This document shows, piece by piece, positions 25,347-34,216 of a DNA stretch of 64,000 nt. The DNA comes from Thermaerobacter sp. PB12/4term (GTDB lineage Bacteria; Bacillota; Sulfobacillia; Thermaerobacterales; Thermaerobacteraceae). The position numbers and the translations under genes are program-made. Numbering within the stretch: position 1 is the first letter of the stretch; each line of letters opens with the position of its first letter. Location of the stretch: positions 1,922,001 to 1,986,000 of the forward strand of contig NZ_CP048407.1 of the NCBI RefSeq assembly GCF_003403315.2, in the 5' to 3' direction. The notes beneath the pieces were generated by a model. The model did no database searches. It was not told the origin of the DNA and saw nothing but the letters and a program-made list of their open reading frames with translations.

Positions 25347-26625
25347 ACCGGTTCCCGCCCCAAAACAGGGCGGGGCGGTCCCGCCCACCGGGGGGGCCCG
25401 CCCCGCCGCCTCGCTGCACCCGGCCACCCGGGTGGTTCACGCCGGGGTGCGCCGCGACCCCCGCACCGGGTCCGTGGCCGTGCCGATCTACCAGACGGCC
25501 ACCTACGAGCACCCGGGACCCGGCCAGACCACCGGCTGGGATTACAGCCGGCTGCACAACCCCACCCGGGAAGCCTTCGAAGAGGCGGTCAACGGGCTGG
25601 AAGACGGCTTCGCCGCCCTGGCCTTCGCCTCGGGCATGGCCGCCGTCACGGCGGTGCTGCACCTCTTCCGGCCCGGCGACCACCTGGTGGTGACCGAGGA
25701 CCTGTACGGCCATACCTGGCGGGTACTGGACGAGCTGTTCCGCCACCTGGGCATCGGCTACAGCCTGGCCGACACCACCGACGCCGCGGCCGTGGCGGAG
25801 GCCCTGACGCCGGCGACCCGGGCCGTGCTGGTGGAGAGCCCGACCAACCCCCTCATGCGGGTGGCCGACCTGGACGGGCTGGCCGCCCTGTGCCGGCGCC
25901 AGCGCCTGTGGCTCCTGGTGGACTCGACCCTGTTCACGCCCCTCTTCCAGCGGCCCCTTACCCGGGGCGCCGACGTGGTGATCCACAGCGCCAGCAAGTA
26001 CCTGGCCGGCCACAACGACCTGGTGGCGGGCGTGGCCGTGGCGGGGACCCCGGCCCTGGCGGACGAACTAGCCTCCCTGCGCACCATCACCGGAGGTATC
26101 CTGGGCCCCCACGACGCCTGGCTGGCGGTGCGGGGCCTCAAGACCCTGGCGCTGCGGATGGCCCAGGCACAACAGAACGCCCTGACCCTGGCCCACTGGC
26201 TGGAGGCCCACCCGGCGGTGGCGGCGGTGTACTATCCGGGGCTGCCGTCAAGCCCCTTCTTCCGGCGCTGCCGGCAGCAGGCGGAGGGCTTCGGGGCGAT
26301 GCTCAGCTTCCGCTTGCGGGATACCGGCCGGGCCGGCGACGTGCTGCGGCGGCTCCAGCTCATTCTCTTCGCGGAAAGCTTCGGCGGCGTGGAGAGCCTG
26401 ATCACCCACCCCGCCAGCACCACCCACAGGGAGATGCCTGCCGCCCTGCGGGAGCGGCTGGGTATCGACGCGGGACTGCTGCGGCTTTCGGTGGGCATCG
26501 AGGCGGCGGACGACCTGGCCGCCGACCTGGAGCAGGCGCTGCAGGGGCCGTCGGCCCTGTCCCTGGCGGAGGCCCGGGCCCGGGCCGAAGCCATCCTGGC
26601 CGGCCGGGCGCGGCAGGAGGCGTGA
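25336..26625 (+). CDS. Cys/Met-metabolism PLP enzyme (cystathionine gamma-synthase/beta-lyase type)
   Basis: This 429-residue type-I PLP enzyme of transsulfuration has the cofactor lysine Lys221 in HSASKYLAGHND, the YSRLHNPTREAFE entry motif near 70, SGMAAV near 99, VESPTNPLM near 167 and SFGGVESLI near 357. The HSASKYLAGHND form suits both cystathionine gamma-synthase/O-acetylhomoserine thiol-lyase (MetI) and cystathionine beta-lyase (MetC); sequence alone does not separate them. The start overlaps the upstream gene by 11 bases with an AGGAGGTG site inside it, so the two genes share the SAM-I-controlled transcript. Confidence 0.88.
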   Translation: MPVEPVPAPKQGGAVPPTGGARPAASLHPATRVVHAGVRRDPRTGSVAVPIYQTATYEHPGPGQTTGWDYSRLHNPTREAFEEAVNGLEDGFAALAFASGMAAVTAVLHLFRPGDHLVVTEDLYGHTWRVLDELFRHLGIGYSLADTTDAAAVAEALTPATRAVLVESPTNPLMRVADLDGLAALCRRQRLWLLVDSTLFTPLFQRPLTRGADVVIHSASKYLAGHNDLVAGVAVAGTPALADELASLRTITGGILGPHDAWLAVRGLKTLALRMAQAQQNALTLAHWLEAHPAVAAVYYPGLPSSPFFRRCRQQAEGFGAMLSFRLRDTGRAGDVLRRLQLILFAESFGGVESLITHPASTTHREMPAALRERLGIDAGLLRLSVGIEAADDLAADLEQALQGPSALSLAEARARAEAILAGRARQEA

Positions 26626-26695
26626 GACCGGAGCCCCCCGGTGCTCCCGGGTGGCCGGAGGCCTGTGCCGGCGGCTCGCCCGCATGGCGGCCCGG

Positions 26696-26732
26696 CCCCT
26701 GGGCTCGAGGCCCCGGGCCTCGAGCCCAGGGG
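26696..26732. terminator. Perfect 37-base palindrome between convergent genes
   Basis: Eighteen-base arms (26696-26713 and 26715-26732) around a single central base form a perfect palindrome containing CTCGAG twice. It lies between the stops of the PLP enzyme (+) and the sortase (-), where a bidirectional terminator would be expected. There is no T-run on either side. Confidence 0.5.
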
Positions 26733-26776
26733 CCTCGAGCCTCGCCTCGGCCTCACCCTCAGCCCAAGGACGATCC

Positions 26777-27676
26777 TTACGGCGTAACGCCGGTCAGTTC
26801 GGCATACACCACCAGCCGCTGCCGGGACGAACCCGGCGGGTGGCAGGTGGTGAGGATGAGCCCCGGTCGGGGCCCCTCCAGCACCGCCCGCCAGTCGTTG
26901 CGGTGGGTGGCGAAGACGCGGCGGGCAGTGTACCGGTACCAGCGGCCCTGATACCACAGGGCGAGGGCATCGCCGGGCTGCAGCCGGTCGATGTGACGGA
27001 ACCAGGCGCCATAGGTGGTCCGGTGGGCGGCGATGGCCACCCGGGCCTGGGGCCCGGGCAGCTCGGCCTCCTGGTAGATGCCGGGTCCCCGCGCCAGGAC
27101 GACCCGGCTCGTACCGTAAAGGACCACGGCGTCCACGCCGGCCCGGGGGATCACCAGCCGCGCGACGGGCTGCCCCGCCTCCCGGGAGGCCGCTTCTCGG
27201 CCGCCCGCCGCGCCCCCGCGGGCGCCCCCGGCGCCCCGCCCGGCTGCTGCCTGGAGCCGCTCCCCGCCGCGGAGCTCCCCGGGTTCAGGGACGGTCGCCG
27301 TCGCGGCCAGGCCGGGGTCTTCCCACCACCAGGCCAGCCACCCTTCAGGGACTCCCGCCTCGGTCAGGAGCTCCCGCAACCAGCCGAGAAGCCTTTCGAG
27401 CCCGCCCAACCAGCGGCCGAGGAGCTCGAGGAGCCGGTCCGCGGCAGGGGACGCCCAGATCCGGCCGGCAGGCCCCACGCCCGGCGGCGCGGGCTCCCCC
27501 GGGTCCCCGCCCGGCCCATCCGGACCCGGCCGGGCCAGCTGCGCCTGCAGGTGGGCCTGCCAGCCGGCGCCGTACACCCACTGCAAGGCGGGCGCCGTGG
27601 CCAGGGCGACCCCCACCAGGACGAGGACCCAGCCAACCAGGGTTCCCCACCACCGGCGCGTGAACCGCACTGCCAC
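26777..27676 (-). CDS. Sortase (class D/E-like)
   Basis: Sortases cut LPXTG-type signals and attach surface proteins to the wall. The catalytic triad is visible: His in AAHRTTYGAWF, Cys in LILTTCHPPG and Arg in SSRQRLVVY near the C-terminus. The N-terminus has basic residues and one membrane span (WWGTLVGWVLVLVGVALAT). About 90 Gly/Ala/Pro/Trp-rich residues separate span and catalytic domain. GTG at 27676 is preferred over ATG at 27694 because GGGAGG lies ten bases before it; this gives 299 residues. The gene ends the minus-strand pair with its likely substrate, whose stop is 41 bases upstream. Confidence 0.85.
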   Translation of the reverse strand: MAVRFTRRWWGTLVGWVLVLVGVALATAPALQWVYGAGWQAHLQAQLARPGPDGPGGDPGEPAPPGVGPAGRIWASPAADRLLELLGRWLGGLERLLGWLRELLTEAGVPEGWLAWWWEDPGLAATATVPEPGELRGGERLQAAAGRGAGGARGGAAGGREAASREAGQPVARLVIPRAGVDAVVLYGTSRVVLARGPGIYQEAELPGPQARVAIAAHRTTYGAWFRHIDRLQPGDALALWYQGRWYRYTARRVFATHRNDWRAVLEGPRPGLILTTCHPPGSSRQRLVVYAELTGVTP

Positions 27677-27717
27677 GGCGCCTGCGCCTCCCATCAGGCT
27701 GGGATCCGTCCGCTGTG

Positions 27718-29181
27718 TCAGCAGGATGGGGCGGGCTCACCGGCCTTTGGCGGTGCGGGCGCGCCGGCCGCCGTGCCGGCGGGGGATGGGCCGGCGGCAC
27801 CCGCATCCGTCACCGTCCCGAAGGCTGCCCGCACTCCCCGGGCTCCACCTTTCAGCGCCCACCGCCGGACCGCCAGGCCGGCACCGGCCGCCAAGGAGCC
27901 GGCGAGCAGAAAGGCCAGGCCGTTGCCGCCGGTGAACGGCAGGCTGCCCCAGCCCGCCCGCTCGTCACCGGTACCGCCGCTGCCGCCGGGGTCGCTGCCG
28001 GTGGACCCACCACCTGACCCGCCCGTGCCCGGTTCCGTACCAGGGCCGGGAGTGCCACCGCCCGGGCCGCCGGGCGGCGATCCCCCGTCACCGTCCTCAC
28101 CGGGCTGATCGCCGGGCGGGTTTTGGGGGCCGGTACTGGCGCGCTCCAGGCAGACCTTCACCGTGGCCGTGCCGTCGGGCCCCAGGGTGATGGGGCCGGA
28201 AGTGGTCACGGCATATCCCCCGGCGCTGGCGGTAATGGTCAACCGGCCGCTGGAGGTGCGTCCGATGTCCAGGCTGAAGTTCCCGCCCAGGTCGGTCCGG
28301 GCGATGCCCAGGGCGGCGCCCCGTTCCTCACCCACCGACACGGTCGCTCCGGGGATGGGAAGACCACTCAGGGCGTCGCACACCAGGCCGGTGATGGTGC
28401 CCGTGGGCAGGTCGACCCGCACCGGCCCATCCCCTTCCTCGCCGGCGGGGCCGCCGCCGGATCCGCCGCTGCCGCCCTGGTCCCCATTGCCGCCGCCCGA
28501 ACCTGATAGGAGCCCGCCCGTCGGGTCCGGGCTGATGCGCAGGCCGCCGTCCAGGCTGACCTCCACGTTCTGGTCGCCGATCTGCAGGTTCAAGGAGGGC
28601 CCGCTACCCGTATTGCCGTCCTGGTTCCCGCCTCCCCCCGTGGACAGGAGGTCGCCGGCCGTGTCCAAGATGGCGCCGGTCAGGGTGCCGGCGGCGCCTT
28701 CCACGGTTCCGGCCACCCCCTCCACCAGGGAGCCGAGCTGGTCTCCCGCGAGGACCCCGGCCACCCCACCGGCCGTCTGGCCCACCTGGTCCACCGTGCC
28801 CTCGACGGCCTCACCGCCTGCCCCTCCGGTCAGGGCGCCCGCCAGCTGACCGGCGGCCTCGCCGGCGGTGGCGGCGATGGTGCCGGCGGTTCCTGCGGCG
28901 GTACCGGTCACAACGCCGAGGCTACCGGACAGCATGCCCGTCGTTGCCGTCACCAGCCTGGCGGCTGCCGCTGACGCGTCCCGCGACGTGCCCCCGCCGG
29001 TGGCCAGTACCCCCTGGGTCGCCTCCTGCACCTTCTCCGAGCCGGGCAGGCGCGGGCCGCCTGCCTCGGCCGCCGGCCCCCCTCCCAACAGGACGCCGCC
29101 CCCGGTGGCCACCACCAGGGCGAGGCTGGTGACCCAGGCCACCGGGCGCCGCCAGCGGGAGGCCTGTTCCGCTTGCCGCAT
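27718..29181 (-). CDS. LPXTG-anchored surface protein with a carboxypeptidase-regulatory-like domain
   Basis: This 487-residue exported protein has a signal peptide (basic start, hydrophobic VTSLALVVATGGGVLLGG, then AEAGG), a ~130-residue Ala/Gly/Thr-rich repeat-like region, Gly-rich linkers, and a beta-sandwich of the CarboxypepD_reg type (TGLVCDALSGLPIPGATV near 270). A sorting signal follows near residue 415: LPFTG, a hydrophobic span and RRWALKGG. About 40 Ala/Pro residues ending in Cys follow the charged stop, which is longer than the usual sorting-signal tail. Neighbouring sortase makes it the probable substrate. GGGGGAGGGGGAG precedes the ATG. Confidence 0.85.
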   Translation of the reverse strand: MRQAEQASRWRRPVAWVTSLALVVATGGGVLLGGGPAAEAGGPRLPGSEKVQEATQGVLATGGGTSRDASAAAARLVTATTGMLSGSLGVVTGTAAGTAGTIAATAGEAAGQLAGALTGGAGGEAVEGTVDQVGQTAGGVAGVLAGDQLGSLVEGVAGTVEGAAGTLTGAILDTAGDLLSTGGGGNQDGNTGSGPSLNLQIGDQNVEVSLDGGLRISPDPTGGLLSGSGGGNGDQGGSGGSGGGPAGEEGDGPVRVDLPTGTITGLVCDALSGLPIPGATVSVGEERGAALGIARTDLGGNFSLDIGRTSSGRLTITASAGGYAVTTSGPITLGPDGTATVKVCLERASTGPQNPPGDQPGEDGDGGSPPGGPGGGTPGPGTEPGTGGSGGGSTGSDPGGSGGTGDERAGWGSLPFTGGNGLAFLLAGSLAAGAGLAVRRWALKGGARGVRAAFGTVTDAGAAGPSPAGTAAGAPAPPKAGEPAPSC

Positions 29182-29485
29182 GCTCCCCCTCCCCCATACC
29201 GACTGAATGGACGTTTAGTATTAAGGGAATTCGTTGGGATTGGCCTTTTTATGGTATGGAGGCGTTTTAAACAGCAATGGTTGGATTCGCGGCGGGATCG
29301 AGGCGCGGTAGCGGTACGAAACGAATCATCATTCGACATGACCACCCATGGTGCTTTTGCGGTACTTGCCAAAAGCGCACGGGACGGCCTCCCCTCCCCG
29401 GGGAAGCCGTCCCCATGCCCCTGCCGGCCCTTTGCCGATTGTCGAATCCCGTCGCAATCCTTCGCTGCGGGCTGCAGGTGCCGGC
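29182..29485. other. AT-rich promoter region and metE terminator zone
   Basis: This 304-base gap is strikingly AT-rich in its left half (29210-29290), which should hold the promoter of the surface-protein gene. A minus-strand CATAAA box with a TTGCTG box 18 bases away is a weak candidate. At 29351-29380 there is an imperfect AT-rich hairpin (GTGCTTTTG / CAAAAGCGCAC). No gene was seen. Confidence 0.5.
29381..29413 (-). terminator. metE terminator
   Basis: Eight-base arms GGGACGGC / GCCGTCCC at 29381-29388 and 29406-29413 enclose a further CCCC/GGGG pairing. On the minus strand the hairpin is followed by GTGCGCTTTTGG. It lies about 70 bases past the metE stop. Confidence 0.6.
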
Positions 29486-32014
29486 CTACCGGCCGCCGGC
29501 CGCAGGAGCCGGTGCCCACTCCTCCCGCAGTTCCCGGGCCGCCTGGACCATGTGCCGCAGGGCCGGTTCGACCTCCTCGTAACGCCGGGTCTTGAGGCCG
29601 CAGTCCGGGTTCACCCAGAGCTGGGCCGGGTCGAGCACCGCGGCCGCCTTGCGCAGCAGCGCCTTGATCTCGTCCACCGGCGGCACCCGGGGCGAGTGGA
29701 TGTCGTACACCCCCGGGCCGATGTCGCTGGGGTAGCGGTGCTGTACGAAGGCGTCCAGCAGCTCCATGCCCGAGCGCGAGGCCTCGATCAGGATCACGTC
29801 GGCGTCCAGGGCGGCGATGGCGTCCAGGATGTCGTTGAACTCCGAGTAGCACATGTGGGTGTGGATCTGGGTCTCCTCTCGCACCCCGCCGGTGACCAGG
29901 CGGAAGCACTCGGTGGCCCAGGCCAGGTAGGCGGGCCGGTCCGCCTGCCGCAGGGGCATGGCCTCCCGGAAGGCCGGCTCGTCGATCTGGATGACCCGGA
30001 TGCCCGCCGCCTCCAGGTCCTGGACCTCGTCGCGGATGGCCAGGGCGATCTGCCGGCAGGTCACCTCCCGGGGCTGGTCGTCCCGGACGAAGGACCACTG
30101 CAGGATGGTGACGGGCCCGGTCAGCATGCCCTTGACCGGCCGTTCCGTCAGGGACTGGGCGTAGGTGATCCACCGGACGGTCATGGGGCCGGGCCGGGCC
30201 ACGTCGCCGTAGAGGATGGGCGGCTTGACGCAGCGGCTGCCGTAGCTTTGCACCCAGCCGTGGCGGGTGAAGGCGAAGCCCTCCAGCTGCTCGGCGAAGT
30301 ACTCCACCATGTCGTTGCGCTCGGCCTCGCCGTGGACCAGCACGTCCAGGCCCAGCTCCTCCTGCAGCCGGATCACCCGGCGGATCTCGGCGCGGATGCC
30401 CTCTTCGTAGGTGGCGGTGTCGATCTCCCCGCGCCGCCAGCGCGCCCGCAGCCGGCGCACCTCCGGCGTCTGGGGGAAGGAGCCGATGGTGGTGGTGGGC
30501 AGGAGCGGAAGACCCAGCCGTTCCCGCTGCAACGGCCGCCGCTGGGGCGCCCGGGAGGGCCTGCGGGTCTCGTCCGGGTTGAGCCGCGCCAGCCGCTCCT
30601 GCACCTCCGGCCGGGTGCGCCGGGGCGAGCGGCGCCGGGCCTCCACCGCCGCCCGGCTGGCCGCCAGGGCACCGGCCACGGCCTGCCGGCCCTGGTTCAA
30701 GGCGCGGGTCAGGACCGCCACTTCCTCCAACTTCTGCTTCGCGAAGGCAAGCCAGCCCTTGATCTCCGGGTCCAGGTCCGTCTCCAGGTTCAGGTCGATG
30801 GGCACGTGCAGCAGCGAGCAGGAGGGGGCGACGAAGAGCCGCCCGGCCCCCAGGGCGTCCCGGGCCCGCTCCAGAAGGGCCAGGGCCGCCTCCAGGTCCG
30901 CCCGCCAGACGTTGCGGCCGTCCACCACCCCCAGGGAGAGGTGCAGGGTGGGCGGAACCCCGGCGGCCAGCACCTGCTCCAGCTGGCCGGGGTCCCGCAC
31001 CAGATCCAGGTGCAGGGCCTGCACCGGCAGGCTCAAGGCCAGCTCCAGGTTGTCCCGCAACCCCTCGAAGTAGGTGGCCAGGAAGAGCCGGAGCCCCGGG
31101 GCCGCCTGGGCTAAGGTGGCGTAGGCGCGGCGGAAGGCGGCCCGGGCCGGTTCGTCCAGGTCCAGGGCCAGGAACGGCTCATCCAGCTGAACCCAGGTGG
31201 CGCCGGCGGCCGCCAGCTCCCGCAGCACCTGCCCGTACACGGGCAGCAGGCCGTCCAGCAAGGCAAGGCGCGGGCCGGCGGCCCCTTCCCCGCCGGAGGA
31301 ACCGGCCGTCCGGCTGCCCAGGCCTTCGGCCTCGCTGCGGCTCGCCTCCGGGGACCGGCCGGCGGCGCCGGCCTCCGCCGGGCTGCGGAGCTTGGCCAGC
31401 AGCAGGAAGCTGACCGGGCCCAGCAGCACGGGGCGGGGCTCGAAACCCAGGGTGCGGGCCTCGCGGAACTCCTCCACCACCTTGCGGGACGCCAGGTGGA
31501 AGGCCTGTCCCGGTTCCAGCTCGGGCACGATGTAATGGTAGTTGGTGTCGAACCACTTGGTCATCTCCAGGGCGGGGACGCCCCGGCCGGGGGTGCCCCG
31601 GGCCATGGCGAAGTAGACGTCCAGGGGGACCTCCGCGGCAGCCGCGGTGCCCGGACCCGCCTCCGCCCCCAGGCCCGCCGCCGGGGTGGACCGGCCCGCG
31701 CCGGCGGCATCGCCACAAGGAGCCAGGGGGGTGGAGGCGCCGGCTCCCGGTGAAGGGGCCCACCCGTAACGGGCGGGCACGGCCCCCACCATGCAGGCGG
31801 TGTCCAGCACGTGGTCGTAGAGGGAGAAATCCCCCACGGGCACCACGTCGATGCCCGCCGCCCGCTGCAGCTCCCAGTGCCGCCGCCGCAGGGCCGCCGC
31901 CGTCGCCAGCAGGGAGTCCGCGGAAATCTTGCCGTCCCAGTAAGCCTCCAGGGCCTGTTTCAACTCCCGGCCGGCGCCGATGCGGGGGAAGCCCAGGTTG
32001 GTTGCCACGGCCAT
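29486..32014 (-). CDS. metE: Cobalamin-independent methionine synthase (MetE)
   Basis: This 842-residue enzyme moves the methyl group from methyltetrahydrofolate polyglutamate to homocysteine. The N-terminal barrel starts with [14 protein letters not shown]; the C-terminal barrel holds [14 protein letters not shown] near 505 and the zinc ligands His and Cys in THMCYSEF near 720 and Cys in NPDCGLK near 802. Two Ala/Gly/Ser-rich inserts of about 40 residues interrupt the N-terminal barrel (after [10 protein letters not shown] and after LLAKLRSP), which makes it longer than the usual ~760. ATG at 32014 has AAGGAGGCGAGG. It has its own SAM-I leader and is divergent in regulation from the MetF fusion unit. 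Confidence 0.95.
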   Translation of the reverse strand: MAVATNLGFPRIGAGRELKQALEAYWDGKISADSLLATAAALRRRHWELQRAAGIDVVPVGDFSLYDHVLDTACMVGAVPARYGWAPSPGAGASTPLAPCGDAAGAGRSTPAAGLGAEAGPGTAAAAEVPLDVYFAMARGTPGRGVPALEMTKWFDTNYHYIVPELEPGQAFHLASRKVVEEFREARTLGFEPRPVLLGPVSFLLLAKLRSPAEAGAAGRSPEASRSEAEGLGSRTAGSSGGEGAAGPRLALLDGLLPVYGQVLRELAAAGATWVQLDEPFLALDLDEPARAAFRRAYATLAQAAPGLRLFLATYFEGLRDNLELALSLPVQALHLDLVRDPGQLEQVLAAGVPPTLHLSLGVVDGRNVWRADLEAALALLERARDALGAGRLFVAPSCSLLHVPIDLNLETDLDPEIKGWLAFAKQKLEEVAVLTRALNQGRQAVAGALAASRAAVEARRRSPRRTRPEVQERLARLNPDETRRPSRAPQRRPLQRERLGLPLLPTTTIGSFPQTPEVRRLRARWRRGEIDTATYEEGIRAEIRRVIRLQEELGLDVLVHGEAERNDMVEYFAEQLEGFAFTRHGWVQSYGSRCVKPPILYGDVARPGPMTVRWITYAQSLTERPVKGMLTGPVTILQWSFVRDDQPREVTCRQIALAIRDEVQDLEAAGIRVIQIDEPAFREAMPLRQADRPAYLAWATECFRLVTGGVREETQIHTHMCYSEFNDILDAIAALDADVILIEASRSGMELLDAFVQHRYPSDIGPGVYDIHSPRVPPVDEIKALLRKAAAVLDPAQLWVNPDCGLKTRRYEEVEPALRHMVQAARELREEWAPAPAAGGR

Positions 32015-32048
32015 GGGTCCTCGCCTCCTTCGTGGGATGGGGCTGAAA

Positions 32049-32078
32049 ATGAAAAACCCCTCCGGGAAAGGAGAGGTT
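32049..32078 (-). terminator. Riboswitch-controlled terminator of metE
   Basis: Nine-base arms (32055-32063 and 32070-32078, AACCTCTCC / GGAGGGGTT on the minus strand, one wobble pair) are followed by TTTTTC. It lies between the SAM-I aptamer and metE. Confidence 0.88.
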
Positions 32079-32088
32079 CCTCGCCTTT

Positions 32089-32201
32089 CCCTATCTCCCG
32101 GGAACGCCTCCCGCGGGAATTGGCACCGTGCCGCCTGGGTGGAGCCGGCGGCCGGTTGCCGTGGCGTCATCGGGCCCGTCCCTCGGCCACTCTCGATAGG
32201 G
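32089..32201 (-). ncRNA. SAM-I (S-box) riboswitch
   Basis: Read on the minus strand, the aptamer starts with CCCTATCGAGAG and contains GAGGGACGGGCCCGATGACG, the CGGCAACC block and GGTGCCAATTCC. It closes with GGGAGATAGGG; CCCTATC and GATAGGG form P1. It precedes metE and its terminator, so methionine synthase is shut off by SAM in the same way as the MetF/PLP unit 10 kb away. Confidence 0.95.
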
Positions 32202-32681
32202 CTTTGTCCGGTCATTCCCTTGTAAGCGACCGCGGGGTTGCAGGCGGTGCGGCCTGCAAGGCCCCCCGGGTTTCCGCATCGCCGCAGCCAAGGAAGGGGC
32301 CCATGGCCTCGCGGCCTGAGGCGCGGCACCGCGGTCCGCGGCCCTCCGGGTCTCGTTCGGCTGGCGTGAGCCCGGTGGGCTTGCAGGGCACGTTGCCCAG
32401 GTACGGCCTGGCGCCCCGGCGCCGCAGCGGGCCGGAACCCTCGCGCGGGATGCGGGCATTGGGGACTGCTATTCGGGGCCGGCGACGAAAGTCCTGCTGC
32501 CCCAACATCCAGGGTGGGGTGAAACCGCGCCATCCCCGGCGGTCGCCCGCTGCGGGCCCTGCCGGCCGCCGGCGCGCCGCTGCGGCCCGGGCTCTGCCGG
32601 CCCGAGGTGGCCCGCATCCTGCCGGCGGCAGCCTATAAGCTTATAATTGAAGGGAAAACGGCGCAAGGAGGCAGCCCAGCC
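32202..32681. other. Intergenic region between metE leader and pncA
   Basis: No gene was seen in this ~480-base stretch. It must hold the minus-strand metE promoter near 32210-32240, where no convincing boxes were found. A small hairpin TTGCAGGC / GCCTGCAA lies at 32238-32259. Near the right end is the AT-rich palindrome TATAAGCTTATA at 32634-32645 overlapping a TATAAT box (32642-32647), the probable pncA promoter region. Confidence 0.5.
32634..32647 (+). promoter_or_regulatory. AT-rich palindrome and -10 box before pncA
   Basis: The 12-base perfect palindrome TATAAGCTTATA overlaps TATAAT at 32642-32647. In this GC-rich DNA an isolated AT island 35 bases before a start codon is a good promoter candidate, and the palindrome could be an operator. 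A -35 box was not clear. Confidence 0.45.
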
Positions 32682-33365
32682 ATGGACCGCCTGCAGCCCG
32701 GCGGCGCCGCGACGGGGGGCGGGGCGGCACCGGCCCCCGCCGGCGCCGTGACCCCTGAGGCAGCCGCCCAGGATCCTGAAGCCGCCCTGGTGGTGGTGGA
32801 CGTCCAGAACGACTTCTGTCCCGGCGGTGCCCTGGCCGTGCCCCAGGGCGACCAGGTGGTGCCCGTCCTCAACCGGTGGATCGCGGCCTTCCACGCGGCC
32901 GGCCGGCCCGTCGTCTTCACCCAGGACTGGCATCCCGCCGGCCATGTGAGCTTCCGCGAGAAGGGCGGGCCCTGGCCGGTCCACTGCGTGCAGGGCAGCC
33001 CGGGCGCCGCCTTCCACCCGGAACTGGAGGTCCGGGGCACCGTCTTCCGCAAGGGGTTCGACCCCGACCGGGAGGCCTACAGCGGCTTCGACGGCGCCCT
33101 GGCCGCCGGTGAGGCGGGGGTCCGCCCCGAGGTCACCCTGGCCGGCTGGCTGCGGCAGCAGGGGGTCCGGCACCTGTACGTGGGCGGCCTGGCCACCGAC
33201 TACTGCGTGCGGGCCACGGTGCTGGACGGCCTGCGGGAGGGTTTTCGGGTCACGGTGCTGGTTCCGGCCGTGCGGGCCGTCGATGTGACCCCGGGGGACG
33301 GGGAGCGCGCCCTGGCGGAGATGGAGGCCCGCGGGGCCGTGCTGGCCGCCGGGGAGGCCCGGTGA
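32682..33365 (+). CDS. pncA: Nicotinamidase (PncA)
   Basis: This isochorismatase-fold hydrolase deaminates nicotinamide to nicotinate for NAD salvage. In the 227-residue protein the catalytic Asp40 is in VVVDVQNDFCPGG, the metal-binding motif is DWHPAGHVSF (Asp82, His84, His88), the conserved Lys is in FRKGFDP, and the nucleophilic Cys is in LATDYCVRATV near 172. ATG at 32682 is preceded by AAGGAGG; the frame runs further upstream, but the first ~35 residues are already low-complexity. Its stop overlaps the GTG of the next gene (GTGA), so it is the first cistron of a coupled set. Confidence 0.92.
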   Translation: MDRLQPGGAATGGGAAPAPAGAVTPEAAAQDPEAALVVVDVQNDFCPGGALAVPQGDQVVPVLNRWIAAFHAAGRPVVFTQDWHPAGHVSFREKGGPWPVHCVQGSPGAAFHPELEVRGTVFRKGFDPDREAYSGFDGALAAGEAGVRPEVTLAGWLRQQGVRHLYVGGLATDYCVRATVLDGLREGFRVTVLVPAVRAVDVTPGDGERALAEMEARGAVLAAGEAR

Positions 33366-34216
33366 CCGTGCTCTTCCGGGACGAACGCGGCCGCGGCGGG
33401 CCACCGGCGCCGGCGGCCGCCTCCACCCGACACGCCCGCCCGGCGCCGGCTTCCGCCGGCGGCAAGCCCTCCGCTCTGGCGCCGGCAGCCCCCGCCGCCC
33501 GGCCCGGCCCCGGTCCGGACAGGCCGGCACCGGCCGGTCCCACCGTGCTGGTGGTGGACGACGAAGAGTCCCTGCTGGAACTGGTGGCGTACAACCTACA
33601 GCGCAACGGCATGGCACCGGTGCTGGCCCGGGACGGTGCCGAGGCCCTGCGCCGCCTGGAGGAGCGCCGGCCCCAGGTGATCATCCTGGACGTCATGCTG
33701 CCCGATACCGACGGCTTCACCCTCTGCCGCCACCTGCGGGAGCGGGGCATTCAGACGCCCATCCTCATGCTCACCGCCCGGGACAGCGAGATCGACAAGG
33801 TGCTGGGGCTGGAGCTGGGCGCCGACGACTACGTGACCAAGCCCTTCAGCCCCCGGGAGCTGGTGGCGCGGATCAAGGCGCTGCTGCGCCGCACCGAGGG
33901 CCGGCGCCAGCAGATCGGCCCCATCGTGATCGACTACGCCGGCCATGAGGTCTACCGGGACGGCCAGCGGGTGGCCCTGACCCCCACGGAGTTCAAGCTG
34001 CTGGCCACCCTGGCCGCCGAGCCGGGCCGGGCCTTCACCCGGCAGGAGCTGCTGGACAGGGTCTGGGGCGAAGAGGCCTTCGGCGACCCGCGCACCGTGG
34101 ACGTCCACGTGCGCCACCTGCGGGAGAAGCTGGAGCGCAACCCCAGCCAGCCGGAGTGGATCCTCACCGTGCGGGGACACGGCTACAAGCTGAACTCCCC
34201 GGTGGCCGGGCTGTGA
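33362..34216 (+). CDS. PhoP/WalR-type response regulator
   Basis: This 284-residue OmpR-family regulator has the acidic pair at 66-67, phospho-acceptor Asp110 in VIILDVMLPD, Lys in YVTKPFSPRE, and a winged helix ending VRGHGYKL. The first ~60 residues are a Pro/Ala-rich tail absent from relatives. It has no kinase beside it. The PhoR-like kinase at 48312 also lacks an adjacent regulator, which makes them a plausible pair. GTG start overlaps the pncA stop, and its own stop overlaps the peroxiredoxin start. Confidence 0.9.
   Translation: MTVLFRDERGRGGPPAPAAASTRHARPAPASAGGKPSALAPAAPAARPGPGPDRPAPAGPTVLVVDDEESLLELVAYNLQRNGMAPVLARDGAEALRRLEERRPQVIILDVMLPDTDGFTLCRHLRERGIQTPILMLTARDSEIDKVLGLELGADDYVTKPFSPRELVARIKALLRRTEGRRQQIGPIVIDYAGHEVYRDGQRVALTPTEFKLLATLAAEPGRAFTRQELLDRVWGEEAFGDPRTVDVHVRHLREKLERNPSQPEWILTVRGHGYKLNSPVAGL

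Noticed and set aside
33362-33545. Pro/Ala-rich lead of the regulator as a separate small gene
   Set aside because: It is in frame with the receiver domain and has no stop. The GTGA overlap with pncA supports one continuous protein.
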